A DNA stretch of 64,000 bases from positions 2,232,001-2,296,000 of the forward strand of contig NZ_CP078091.1 of the NCBI RefSeq assembly GCF_025917005.1. The letters are read 5' to 3'. Under the pieces are notes generated by a model. It was not told the origin of the DNA. It did no database searches and worked only from the letters and a program-made list of their open reading frames with translations. A program made the position numbers and the translations under genes. Shown in pieces: positions 8,730 through 18,203 of this stretch (position 1 is its first letter; each line of letters begins with the position of its first letter). Origin of the DNA: Porphyrobacter sp. ULC335. GTDB taxonomy: Bacteria; Pseudomonadota; Alphaproteobacteria; Sphingomonadales; Sphingomonadaceae.

Positions 8730-9715
8730 TCGAACTGCCTGAAGGTCTCGCCGATTTCACCGCCCGCGCCGGTTGGGCCGATGCCCGGGTCGAGCCGCTG
8801 CCGGGTGATGCCTCGTTCCGGCGTTACTTCCGGCTGGAGCGGCCGGATGGCGCAACTGCAATGCTGATGCACGCGCCGCCGCCGCACGAAGACCCTGCGC
8901 CTTTCCTCCATGTGGCACACTGGCTCAACGAGAACGGGATGCGCGCGCCTGCGATCCTTGCAGAAGATGCAGCGCAAGGCTGGGTGCTGACCGAGGATTT
9001 TGGCAACGACCGGATGCGCGATTGGCTGGATGACCATCCCGCCGACGAGCGTGCGGCTTATGAAGCGGCGGTCGAGGCGCTGGCCGCGCTCCACCGACTG
9101 CCGCCGGGGCCTTTCGCGCCCTACGACATGGCGGTTTATGCCCGTGAGGCGGCGCTACTGACCGAATGGTATTGCCCGGCACAGGGTCTGGAGGTTGATG
9201 CCGCTGGCTATGCCGCAGCATGGGAGGAAGTGCTCGCGCCTGTGCTGTCGCGCCAGACGCCCGGCGTCACCGTGCTGCGCGATTACCATGCCGAGAACAT
9301 CATGCTGCTCGGTGGCAAGGCGAGCGCGCCGCAGGGGCTGATCGACTTTCAGGACGCGCTGGTGGGGCATCCGGCCTATGACCTTGTCTCGCTGCTTCAG
9401 GACGCGCGGCGCGATGTGCCGGTCGATCTCGAAACCGCGATGCTGGTGCACTACGCCCACCACGCCGGGGTGGCGGATGACGAATTCATCGCCGATTACG
9501 CCCTGCTCGGCGCGCAGCGTAACGCCAAGATTGTCGGCATCTTTACCCGGCTAGACCGGCGTGATGGCAAGCCAAAGTATCTCGGCATGATCCCGCGTGT
9601 ATGGGCTGCGCTGGAGCGCGATCTGGCACACCCTGCGCTGGAGCCGGTGGCGCGCTGGTTCGACGTCAACATCCCCGATGACCTGCGCGCGGCAAACGGG
9701 GCGTTCCCGGCATGA
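8726..9715 (+). CDS. amgK: N-acetylmuramate/N-acetylglucosamine kinase AmgK
   Basis: 329 residues from the ATG at 8726 (an in-frame TTG at 8708 is less likely). Aminoglycoside-phosphotransferase fold: FRRYFRLERPDG N-lobe, hinge LTEDFGND, catalytic loop LRDYHAENIM and metal-binding LIDFQDALVGHPAYDLVSLLQD. Because the uridylyltransferase MurU follows with a 4-base overlap, this is the anomeric sugar kinase of the MurU recycling route, which phosphorylates MurNAc at C1 in the cytoplasm so that cell wall MurNAc returns to UDP-MurNAc. This route bypasses fosfomycin-sensitive MurA. Confidence 0.93.
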   Translation: MIELPEGLADFTARAGWADARVEPLPGDASFRRYFRLERPDGATAMLMHAPPPHEDPAPFLHVAHWLNENGMRAPAILAEDAAQGWVLTEDFGNDRMRDWLDDHPADERAAYEAAVEALAALHRLPPGPFAPYDMAVYAREAALLTEWYCPAQGLEVDAAGYAAAWEEVLAPVLSRQTPGVTVLRDYHAENIMLLGGKASAPQGLIDFQDALVGHPAYDLVSLLQDARRDVPVDLETAMLVHYAHHAGVADDEFIADYALLGAQRNAKIVGIFTRLDRRDGKPKYLGMIPRVWAALERDLAHPALEPVARWFDVNIPDDLRAANGAFPA

Positions 9716-10434
9716 GCACCGCGCCGCTCGCCTCCGACACCGCCATGATCCTCGCGGCCGGGCTCGGCAAGCGGATGCGGCCGCTGACCGCCAGCCAGCC
9801 CAAGCCGCTGGTGCGGGTCGCGGGCAAGCCGCTGATCGATTATGCTCTTGATCGTCTTTCCGAGTCTGGCGTGGCCAAGGCGGTCGTCAATGTTCACTAC
9901 CTCGCCGATGCGCTGGAAGCCCATGCGCTTGCCCGCAGCGCGCCGAAGGTGACTGTATCGGACGAGCGCGCCTTGCTGCTGGAGACCGGCGGCGGGATGG
10001 TCAAGGCGCTCCCGCACCTGCCCGACCCCTTCTTCGCGCTCAATGCCGACAATATCTGGCTCGACGGACCCAAGAGCGCGTTCCATGACCTCTCGCGGCG
10101 CTGGAACCCGGAGGTGATGGACGCGCTGCTGCTGGTTGTGCCGCACGCCCGCGCGGCCAATTTCAACGGGCCGGGCGATTTTCACATGGACCCGCTGGGC
10201 CGCCTGTCGCGCCGCCGTGACGGGCGGATCGCGCCCTTCATCTACACCGGCATCCAGTTGGTCAGCCACCACCTGCTGCGCGATGCGCCCGAGGGACCGT
10301 TTTCGACCAACATCCTCTGGAACCGTGCGATGGAGGAGGGGCGCCTTTACGGCATCAGCTTCACCGGCCTGTGGTTCGAAGTCGGCACGCCGCAAGCGAT
10401 CCGTCCGACCGAGGAGGCGCTGCTGGGTGGCTGA
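9712..10434 (+). CDS. murU: N-acetylmuramate alpha-1-phosphate uridylyltransferase MurU
   Basis: 240 residues. Nucleotidyltransferase signature AMILAAGLGKRMRPLTASQPKPLV at the N-terminus, ETGGGMVKALPHL and the metal-binding LNADNIW in the middle. It transfers UMP from UTP to MurNAc-1-phosphate, giving UDP-MurNAc. The start overlaps the amgK stop and the end overlaps the addB GTG by eight bases, so it sits inside a coupled run. Confidence 0.94.
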   Translation: MSTAPLASDTAMILAAGLGKRMRPLTASQPKPLVRVAGKPLIDYALDRLSESGVAKAVVNVHYLADALEAHALARSAPKVTVSDERALLLETGGGMVKALPHLPDPFFALNADNIWLDGPKSAFHDLSRRWNPEVMDALLLVVPHARAANFNGPGDFHMDPLGRLSRRRDGRIAPFIYTGIQLVSHHLLRDAPEGPFSTNILWNRAMEEGRLYGISFTGLWFEVGTPQAIRPTEEALLGG

Positions 10435-13400
10435 ACCCCGCAAGCCCGGGCCGCTGGTTTATTCGATCGCCGCGCATCGCGGGTTTGCCGATGCGCTCGT
10501 GGCCGGGCTGGTGCCGCGTTACCGCGAACCCGGCTTCGGCCTCGCACGCCTGACCCTGCTGGTTCCGTCGAGCCGCGCGGCGCGCACGCTCTCTGAAGCC
10601 TTCATCCGCCACGCGGGTGAGGCTGGTGAGGGCGGCCTGCTGATGCCGCGCATGGTCGCAGTGGGTGATCTCGACCTCGACGAGAAGCTGGGTGCTGCGC
10701 TCGATCCGCTCGGCGCGAGCGATATTCCTCCCGCCTGCGATCCGGTACGCCGCTGGTTGACGCTCGATCGTCTGATCGCCGAGGAGCGCTCGGGCGAAGG
10801 GATGGACCCGCTCCCTGGCCGGTCGAGGCTCAATCTGGCCCGCGAGATGGCGCGGACAATGGATCGCCTGCTCGTCGAGGAAAAGACGTTTCAAGACTTG
10901 CTGAGCGAGCCGGTGCGCGACAGCGTGGCTGGGCTGGCCAGCCATTGGGAACGGTCGATCCGACTCTTCGCGCGGGTCAATGTGCGCTGGCAGATCGAAC
11001 TGGCGGAGCGCGGCGAAGTCGATGCGGCGGCCCGGCGCAACCTCCTGTTCGATCGTGCCGCGCGGCGCTGGAGAGAAACGCCGCCGCCGCATCCTGTTGT
11101 TGCCGTGGGGGTGACGAGCGCTTCGCCTGCACTTGCGCGAATGCTCCGGGTGGTGGCGGAGTTGCCTGACGGTGCTGTCGTCCTCCCCGATCTCGATCTG
11201 GCGATGGACGATGCTGCCTGGGAAGAACTGGGCCTTGCCGGCGCGTCGGAGGAACCGGGCGGACCTGTGTTTGGAGCGGGCGATGCGCTCAGTCATCCGC
11301 AATATCACCTGAAGCTGCTGCTCAATCGCATGGGTGTGAACCGCGCCGAGGTACAGCCGTGGCACCGGCGCGGGATCGGCGCGGCAGAGCCTGCACGCAG
11401 CCGCGCGATTTCCTCGCTATTCCTGCCTCCGCAAGCGAGCCGGGCGTGGATCAATCTGGACGCGAGGGAGCGGCGGCTTGACGGGGTGCGGCTGCTCGCG
11501 AGTGCTTCGATCGAGGAAGAGGCGCAGGCCATTGCCCTGCTGGTGCGCGAGGCGCTGGAACAGCCAGAAAAGCGCATCGCTGTGGTCTCCGCAGATCGCG
11601 GCCTTGCACGGCGGGTCGCACAGCATCTCGAGCGCTGGAACATCACCGCCGACGATTCCGCTGGTCGTCCGCTGGCGCTGACCCCCGCCGGGCGTTTGTT
11701 CGGCCTGCTGGCAGAGATCGCGGCGAACGGCGCTGACCCTGCCAATCTGGTCGCGGCCTTCGGTCATCCATTGGTGCAAGGGTGGGACCGGGAGACGCGG
11801 CGCAATTGGCTGGTGGGGCTGCGCGCCTTCGACCGTCAGTTGCGCGGACCATCGCCAGCGCCCGGTATGGAGCCTTTGCGCGAAGCTGCCGCCAAAGCCG
11901 AGGTTGCCGAATGGTGGGGCGAGGCCGAGGCACTTATTGCGCCGCTCACCGATTGGCCGCGCGACATCCCGCTCGCCGAAGCGCTGTCCCGCCTGTCCGC
12001 CGCGGCGGAAGCCTTTGCCCGCACCGCCATATGGGAGCGCGAGGATGGCCGCGCGCTGGGCTTGATGATCGAGGAATTGCGCGGGCAGGCAGAGGCGCTC
12101 GGCACGGCGATAGAGACCGCCGATCTTGGCGGCGTGCTGCGCGACGCGATGGAGGCTGTCGCGGTGCGCCCCGGATATGGCGGGCATCCGCGTGTCGCGA
12201 TCTACGGCTTGCTTGAAGCGCGCATGGCACGCGCCGATCTGGTGATTTGCGGCGGGCTCAACGAAGGCAGTTGGCCGCAGCCGCCCGGCGCCGATGCGCT
12301 GCTTGCGCCAGCGATCCTGCGGGCGCTGGGCGTGCCGGGAGCGGAGTTCCGCATCGGCCTCGCGGCGCATGACCTTGCAGGCGCCATGGGCGCGCCCGAA
12401 GTGGTGCTGAGCCGGGCCTTGCGCGATGCCGAAGGGCCGACGCTGCCCTCGCGCTTTCTGCTGCGGGTTGAAGCGCTGTTGGGCGATGATCTCGACAAGG
12501 AGCATCGCGAGCGTGCCATTCCGGCTCTGCTGCCCCATCTCGACCGTGAGCGTCCGGCGGCGGAGCCTTATGAGCGCCCCGCGCCCGATCCCGCGCCTGC
12601 GCTACGCGATGTGCCGATCCGGGTGACGGCGCTCGACCGGCTGTTGGGCGATCCCTACCAGTTCTATGCGCAGGCGATCCTTGGCCTGAGGCAGCTTCAG
12701 CCGCTCGCCGCCGATCCCTTCAGCGATCCCGCGCTGCGCGGCACGCTGGTGCACGATATTCTCGACAAGTGGCATAAAGCGAAGGAGGATCAGCCCGGCC
12801 TTGCTCTTGCACCCTTCGCCGCCGCACATTTCGCGTCCGCGCGCGTCCACCCCCTGTTCCGCGCGCTGTGGCAGCCGCGCCTGATCGATGCGCTGGAGCG
12901 CTTTGAGGCTTGGATTGCCGAGGATGCTGCGGAAGGACGGCAGGTGATCGCCACAGAGATTTCGGGCGAGATGATCTTCGATGGGGTCAAAGTCATGGGC
13001 CGCGCGGACCGGATCGACCGGCTTGCTGATGGCAGCCTTGCGATTGTCGATTACAAGACTGGTACCGTGCCATCGAAACAGCAGGTCGAGAAGGGCTTTG
13101 CGCTTCAACTCGGGCTGCTCGGGCTGATTGCGGAGGCTGGGGGTTTTGCTCGGGCGGGCCTCCCGGCAAGCGCGGCCACCGGATTTCATTACTGGTCGTT
13201 CGGCAAGGAAGACGGCGGCTTTGGAAAGCGCCAAAGCCCGATGAAGCTTGGGCCGCGCGAGGGCGGCTTGTTACCGGAGCGGTTCCTGCCACACCACGCC
13301 GAAAAGCTGTGCGAAGCCATACGGCGCTTCATCAAGGGCACCGATCCCTTCAAGGCGCGCGAGAACCCTGATTACAAAGGCTACAATGAATATGACCAGC

Positions 13401-13456
13401 TGATGCGGCTGGAAGAATGGATCGTCCGGCTCACCGACAAGGAGTCCGAGGCGTGA
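10427..13456 (+). CDS. addB: Double-strand break repair protein AddB
   Basis: 1009 residues from a GTG at 10427 preceded by gaggagg at 10411; the frame stays open to 10136 but that part lies inside murU. The N-terminus (PGPLVYSIAAHRGFADALVAGL) and the LVPSSRAARTLSEAF segment are typical of the alphaproteobacterial AddB family. A PD-(D/E)XK nuclease domain at the C-terminus shows GRADRIDRL and IVDYKTG near residue 874. Together with AddA it unwinds and resects double-strand ends for RecA loading, replacing RecBCD. Start and stop both overlap neighbours (GTGA with addA). Confidence 0.95.
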   Translation: MAEPRKPGPLVYSIAAHRGFADALVAGLVPRYREPGFGLARLTLLVPSSRAARTLSEAFIRHAGEAGEGGLLMPRMVAVGDLDLDEKLGAALDPLGASDIPPACDPVRRWLTLDRLIAEERSGEGMDPLPGRSRLNLAREMARTMDRLLVEEKTFQDLLSEPVRDSVAGLASHWERSIRLFARVNVRWQIELAERGEVDAAARRNLLFDRAARRWRETPPPHPVVAVGVTSASPALARMLRVVAELPDGAVVLPDLDLAMDDAAWEELGLAGASEEPGGPVFGAGDALSHPQYHLKLLLNRMGVNRAEVQPWHRRGIGAAEPARSRAISSLFLPPQASRAWINLDARERRLDGVRLLASASIEEEAQAIALLVREALEQPEKRIAVVSADRGLARRVAQHLERWNITADDSAGRPLALTPAGRLFGLLAEIAANGADPANLVAAFGHPLVQGWDRETRRNWLVGLRAFDRQLRGPSPAPGMEPLREAAAKAEVAEWWGEAEALIAPLTDWPRDIPLAEALSRLSAAAEAFARTAIWEREDGRALGLMIEELRGQAEALGTAIETADLGGVLRDAMEAVAVRPGYGGHPRVAIYGLLEARMARADLVICGGLNEGSWPQPPGADALLAPAILRALGVPGAEFRIGLAAHDLAGAMGAPEVVLSRALRDAEGPTLPSRFLLRVEALLGDDLDKEHRERAIPALLPHLDRERPAAEPYERPAPDPAPALRDVPIRVTALDRLLGDPYQFYAQAILGLRQLQPLAADPFSDPALRGTLVHDILDKWHKAKEDQPGLALAPFAAAHFASARVHPLFRALWQPRLIDALERFEAWIAEDAAEGRQVIATEISGEMIFDGVKVMGRADRIDRLADGSLAIVDYKTGTVPSKQQVEKGFALQLGLLGLIAEAGGFARAGLPASAATGFHYWSFGKEDGGFGKRQSPMKLGPREGGLLPERFLPHHAEKLCEAIRRFIKGTDPFKARENPDYKGYNEYDQLMRLEEWIVRLTDKESEA

Positions 13457-16400
13457 GCGGCGGCGCTAACGGCGGCGGGGGCCTGGTCTTTCCCCTGAAG
13501 GACAACCAGCTGACCGCAGCTGATCCGGAGGAGAATGTCTGGCTGTCGGCCTCGGCGGGGACGGGCAAGACGCAAGTGCTCTCCGCGCGCGTGCTCAGGT
13601 TGCTGCTGCGCGAGGATGTGTCGCCTGGGCAGATCCTGTGCCTGACCTTCACCAAGGCGGGTGCGGCTGAGATGGCGAACCGCATCAATGCGGTTCTGGC
13701 GCGCTGGGTTCGGCTTGATGCAGGCACGCTGGGGAAGGAGCTGCGCTATCTCGGCGCGGATATCGACCCAGCCACGCAGGAACGCGCGCGCAGTCTGTTT
13801 GCGAGCGTGCTCGATTGCCCCGGCGGGGGGCTCAGGATCGACACGATCCACGCCTTTGCGCAGTTCCTGATCGGCAACTTCCCCGAGGAGGCAGGCCTCG
13901 CTCCCGGCACGCGGCTGTTGGACGATCGCAGCCGCGAGCTGCTCGCCCGCGAGGTTCTGGCCGACCTGTTCGAGGAAGCCGAGCGCACCAATGACGTGCG
14001 CGTGCTCGATGCGATCAGGCAATTCACCACCCGCAAGGATCCCGCCGCTTTGCACAAATGGCTGATGCGAGCGGCCGATGCGCACGAGCTGTGGGAGGGC
14101 ACCACCGGCTGGCAATCGCCCATGGCTGCACGGGTGCGCCGGACATTGGGAATACCCGCCGATGCTGACGAGGCATGGGCAAGCGAGCCGCTGCATCCCG
14201 ATCTCTTTCCCGATGACACGCTCATCTCGCTGCTGCCCGCGCTTGAGGGATGGAAGGCGAAGACCGGGCTTGAGACAGCCGCCTTTATCCGCGAGTGGAT
14301 CAATCTCGGCCTGGCCGATCGTGTTCAGGCGGTATCCCGTTTCTACGACACCCTCCTCAAGAAGGACGGAACGCCGCGCAAAATGGATGGCGCGGCCAAG
14401 CTCGATCCCGATTTCCTCCGCCATCAGGAGGACATGGCGGAGGCCTTGCAGGAATACGAAACTCGCTGCTCCCTACTCCCCACCGCCGACATCATCACCT
14501 CCGCGCTCGAAATTGGCCGCGCCTTTGCGGTCCGCTGGGAAGCGCGCAAAGCACGCGAAGGGCTGCTTGATTTCGGCGACCTGATCCGCAAGGCAGCGGG
14601 CCTTCTCGGCAACTCCGAGGCCGCCGACTGGATCCGCTACAAGCTCGACCGGCATTTCGACCACATCCTGATCGACGAAGCGCAAGACACCAACCGCAGC
14701 CAGTGGGATATTGTCGAGGCGCTGATCGAAGATTTCTTCGCGGGTGATGGCGCACGGGGCGACAAGCTGCGCACGATCTTCACCGTGGGCGATTACAAAC
14801 AGGCGATCTTCGGTTTTCAGGGCACCAGCCCGGAAAACTTCGCCCGTGCCAAGCAGCGCATCAGTGCGCGGATTTTCGCCGCACGCGATGGCATCCGCAC
14901 AAGCCGCGTCAATCGCCGTGAGCCGGGCTGGCAAGATCTCGACCTTGGCCTTTCGTTCCGCACCGCGAACATCGTGCTGGGGTTCGTCAACCGGGTGATC
15001 GGCCTGCTCGGCTTCGACGCCTTCGGTCTCGACACGCCCCCGGCCGAACATGTGGGCGCAGAACGGCCGGGGCTGGTCACGTTGTGGCCGCCCGTGATGC
15101 CGGAGAATCCGGAAGGCGACGCTGAGTTCGACGACGAAGGCAGCGACGACAAAGCCAGCGAGGAGAGTGAGCGCGATTGGTTGCCCAAGCACGATACCTT
15201 GCTTGCGCAGAACATCGCCGAACAGGTGCACCGCTGGGTTACGGATGTTGAACCCTTCGTGCTCGCCAAGGGCACGCGCCGCCATGCGCGGGCTGGCGAT
15301 ATCATGGTGCTGGTCCGCCAGCGCAAGGAACTCGCCGCGCAGATCGTCGCCAAGCTTTATGCCCGCGGCGTTCCGGTGGCCGGGGTCGATCGGCTGCGCC
15401 TTGGCGCGCCGCTGGCGGTGAAGGATGTGATGGCGGCACTGCGATTCGCCGCGCAGCCGCAGGACGATCTCAGCCTTGCAAACCTGCTCGCCTCGCCGCT
15501 GATCGGGTGGACGCAGGACGATATCCTCGCCCATGTCCCGCGGCCCGACAAGGTCCGGCTCTGGGATCATCTGAAGCGCGAAGATGCGCCGGTGCCGGTG
15601 CTCCAGACAGCGGACAAACTGCGCGACCTGCTGCGCCGTGCCGATTATCAGACCCCGCAGGCGCTGATCGCCTGGCTCCTGACCGGCCCGTGGGAGGGGC
15701 GGGCGCGGCTGGTGGAACGACTTGGTAGCGAAGCCAACGATCCGCTCGATGAACTCATCAACACCGCATTCGCTTATGAGGCCGACCATTGGCCGAGCCT
15801 TGCCGGCTTCATCGCCTGGTTCGATGCCGGAACGGGCGACCTGAAGCGCGATTCCGACAGCGCGAGCGGACAGGTGCGGGTGATGACGGTGCACGGATCA
15901 AAGGGGCTTCAGGCGCCGATTGTGATCCTCGCCGATGCCACTGGTGCGCCCGGCGATCCGGGCGATCTTGCCTTGGAGGACGAGCCCCACGGGTTTGATC
16001 CCGAGCGCCGCCGCGAAGTGCCGCTTCCGCCGCTGGGCAAGGACGAGAAGCGGGGACGGATCGCCGAGTCTGCCGAAGCCAAGGCAACCGCTGCCCTTCA
16101 GGAACACTGGCGGCTGCTCTATGTGGCCATGACCCGCGCGGAAGAGGCGCTGTTCATCGGCGGGTCGCTGAACAAGAAGGAAGCCAAGAACCGCGAGCCC
16201 CACGAGGACAGCTGGTATGCGCGGCTTGCCCCAATGTTCGAGGGCGAACAGCTTAATGACCTGATCTGGGGCTGGCGAAAGGAATGGGGCGAACGGGCCG
16301 AGCCGCTGGTGCCGGAAGATGGTGCAGAAGCGAGCGGAAATGCCGCCCCCGATCTGCCGCGCTGGGCAATTACGCCGATTGGCCCCGAACCGCGTCCACC

Positions 16401-17013
16401 GCGCCCGCTTGCGCCGTCATCAGCGGGCGAGGACATGGGCAGCGAACCCCCGCTTCCGCCCGAAGCCGCGCGCAATGCCGCCCGTCGCGGCAGCCTGATC
16501 CACACGCTGCTGGAACGTCTGCCCGATGTCCCGGCGACGGAACGCGCAGCCGCTGCGGCGCGCTGGCTGGAAAGGCACGCGGGCGACCTGCCCGACGCGA
16601 TGCGCGGCGAGATGCTGGCGGCGGCGCTGGGCGTCCTCGATCACTCCGGCTTTGCCGCGATCTTCTCTCCGCAAGCGCTCGCCGAAGTGCCGCTCGCCGC
16701 GACAGTCGGCGGCGTGGTGGTGGCGGGCACGGCTGACCGGCTGCTTATCGAGGAAGCCTGCATCACTGTGGTCGACTTCAAGACCACCCGCCGACCACCC
16801 GTCAGCAGCGGCGACATGCCAGCGGCGACGCTCCGCCAGATGGCCGCCTATGTCGCCGCGCTTGAAACGATCTATCCGGGGCGCGAAGTGCGGGCTGGCG
16901 TGCTCTACACCCATGCGCCTGTGCTGTTCGATATCGACCCCGGACTGCTTGGAGTGCACAAGCAGGCGTTGCAGGCACCGCAGCAATCCTTGTCCCTGCC
17001 GGATATTGAGTGA
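13453..17013 (+). CDS. addA: Double-strand break repair helicase-nuclease AddA
   Basis: 1186 residues from a GTG overlapping the addB stop. UvrD/Rep-type SF1 helicase: Walker A SASAGTGKT at about residues 33-41, CLTFTKAGAAEM, Walker B IDEAQDTNRSQWD near 407, VMTVHGSKGLQAPIVILAD and LLYVAMTRAEEAL. A RecB-type nuclease domain follows at the C-terminus (GTADRLLI, VVDFKTTRRPP near 1107). It forms the AddAB complex and cuts 3'-ended DNA during resection. All helicase and nuclease motifs look intact. Confidence 0.97.
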   Translation: MSGGANGGGGLVFPLKDNQLTAADPEENVWLSASAGTGKTQVLSARVLRLLLREDVSPGQILCLTFTKAGAAEMANRINAVLARWVRLDAGTLGKELRYLGADIDPATQERARSLFASVLDCPGGGLRIDTIHAFAQFLIGNFPEEAGLAPGTRLLDDRSRELLAREVLADLFEEAERTNDVRVLDAIRQFTTRKDPAALHKWLMRAADAHELWEGTTGWQSPMAARVRRTLGIPADADEAWASEPLHPDLFPDDTLISLLPALEGWKAKTGLETAAFIREWINLGLADRVQAVSRFYDTLLKKDGTPRKMDGAAKLDPDFLRHQEDMAEALQEYETRCSLLPTADIITSALEIGRAFAVRWEARKAREGLLDFGDLIRKAAGLLGNSEAADWIRYKLDRHFDHILIDEAQDTNRSQWDIVEALIEDFFAGDGARGDKLRTIFTVGDYKQAIFGFQGTSPENFARAKQRISARIFAARDGIRTSRVNRREPGWQDLDLGLSFRTANIVLGFVNRVIGLLGFDAFGLDTPPAEHVGAERPGLVTLWPPVMPENPEGDAEFDDEGSDDKASEESERDWLPKHDTLLAQNIAEQVHRWVTDVEPFVLAKGTRRHARAGDIMVLVRQRKELAAQIVAKLYARGVPVAGVDRLRLGAPLAVKDVMAALRFAAQPQDDLSLANLLASPLIGWTQDDILAHVPRPDKVRLWDHLKREDAPVPVLQTADKLRDLLRRADYQTPQALIAWLLTGPWEGRARLVERLGSEANDPLDELINTAFAYEADHWPSLAGFIAWFDAGTGDLKRDSDSASGQVRVMTVHGSKGLQAPIVILADATGAPGDPGDLALEDEPHGFDPERRREVPLPPLGKDEKRGRIAESAEAKATAALQEHWRLLYVAMTRAEEALFIGGSLNKKEAKNREPHEDSWYARLAPMFEGEQLNDLIWGWRKEWGERAEPLVPEDGAEASGNAAPDLPRWAITPIGPEPRPPRPLAPSSAGEDMGSEPPLPPEAARNAARRGSLIHTLLERLPDVPATERAAAAARWLERHAGDLPDAMRGEMLAAALGVLDHSGFAAIFSPQALAEVPLAATVGGVVVAGTADRLLIEEACITVVDFKTTRRPPVSSGDMPAATLRQMAAYVAALETIYPGREVRAGVLYTHAPVLFDIDPGLLGVHKQALQAPQQSLSLPDIE

Positions 17014-17085
17014 ACAAGCTCGCGCATTAGATTGCATTCACGTGACCGGCGCTCTTATGGTCGCCGGCAAAAGGAGAATGCGATC

Positions 17086-17406
17086 ATGGCTACCATCAAC
17101 GTCACCGATACCAGCTTCCAGGCCGACGTGCTGGATAGCGATACGCCTGTGCTGGTCGATTTCTGGGCAGACTGGTGCGGGCCGTGCAAGATGATCGCAC
17201 CGGCGCTCGAGGAAATCAGCGAAGAGCTGGCCGGGCAGGTGAAGATCGCCAAGATCGATATCATGGAGAACACCGATATCGCGGCGCAAATGGGCGTGCA
17301 GTCGATCCCGCTGATGGTGCTGTTCAAGAACGGCGAGGCGGTCGCCCGCAAGCTTGGCGCTGCGCCCAAGGGCCAGCTTAAGGCGTGGCTCGAAAGCGAA
17401 CTTTAA
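17086..17406 (+). CDS. trxA: Thioredoxin
   Basis: 106 residues from the ATG at 17086 with aaggag at 17071. Active site WCGPC (Cys31, Cys34) in the fold-typical [12 protein letters not shown], with the cis-Pro region [13 protein letters not shown]. It is a general cytoplasmic disulfide reductase and may be a partner of the peroxiredoxin at 3.7 kb, though that is inference. Its TAA overlaps the stop of the convergent gene by three bases (17403-17406 region), so no room exists for a conventional terminator. Confidence 0.97.
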   Translation: MATINVTDTSFQADVLDSDTPVLVDFWADWCGPCKMIAPALEEISEELAGQVKIAKIDIMENTDIAAQMGVQSIPLMVLFKNGEAVARKLGAAPKGQLKAWLESEL

Positions 17407-18203
17407 GCCAGCACCCGCGCGACGAATTCGTCCCAGATCGCCGGGCTCGACGCGCCGACAAGGCCCGGCGCGTCGTGCTGGTCGACGCGGTATTCGCTGC
17501 CATCGAGCCGCGCGGCCTTGCCGCCCGCTTCATTGAGCCACAACACGCCGGCCGCGTGATCCCAGGCGAGCGTGCGTTTGAAGCTTGAAACGTCGTTCTC
17601 GCCCAGCGCGAGGCGCGGGTATTGTTCGGCAGCGCAGCGCGGAATGTCGACCAGCGTGTAGTAGGGCGCGAGCTTCGCATCGACCATCGCCGATTGTTCG
17701 GGGGTGAGGAAGATGCGGCTGACGGCGGTGACCGGCTGCTGCTGCCCGGTGCTGCGCGCGGCGATCCGCTCACCACTCACAAACGCGCCTTCGCCCGCGC
17801 GGGCATGGCAGAAGCGGTCCTTGTTGGGATCATAGATCCAGCCCGCCACCGCGCGTCCGGCATCGGCCAGAGCAATGATGATCCCGAACGGCTCCTTGCC
17901 TTCCGCGAAGTTAGCCGTGCCGTCGAGCGGATCGATGATCCAGCACTGGCCCGAAAGGTGATCGAGCACCGACTTGTCGGCGTGCACCGCTTCCTCGCCG
18001 ACCACCGCCACGCCGGGTGCGAGCTTGGTCAGCGCTTCGGTGAGGAAGGCTTCGACCTCACGGTCAACGATGGTGACGGGATCGTCCGCCCCCTTCATCT
18101 CGACCTCGCCCGCCGCCAGGTTCCGGAAGCGCGGCAGCATCGAACGCTGCGCAGCGAAGCGCATCAGATCGCGGATCTCGGCGTCGAGGGCCGACAGTCT
18201 CAC
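17403..18203 (-). CDS. Inositol monophosphatase-family phosphatase (possible histidinol-phosphatase)
   Basis: 266 residues from a GTG at 18203 whose GTGA overlaps the argJ stop. Li+-sensitive Mg-dependent phosphatase fold: metal ligands in GEEA (Glu70-Glu71) and DPLDGT (Asp91, Asp94), and the late motif [16 protein letters not shown]. Family members hydrolyse inositol phosphates, 3'-phosphoadenosine phosphates or histidinol phosphate. Coupling to argJ hints at amino acid biosynthesis, so a HisN-type histidinol-phosphatase is possible, but the substrate cannot be read directly. Confidence 0.9.
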   Translation of the reverse strand: MRLSALDAEIRDLMRFAAQRSMLPRFRNLAAGEVEMKGADDPVTIVDREVEAFLTEALTKLAPGVAVVGEEAVHADKSVLDHLSGQCWIIDPLDGTANFAEGKEPFGIIIALADAGRAVAGWIYDPNKDRFCHARAGEGAFVSGERIAARSTGQQQPVTAVSRIFLTPEQSAMVDAKLAPYYTLVDIPRCAAEQYPRLALGENDVSSFKRTLAWDHAAGVLWLNEAGGKAARLDGSEYRVDQHDAPGLVGASSPAIWDEFVARVLA

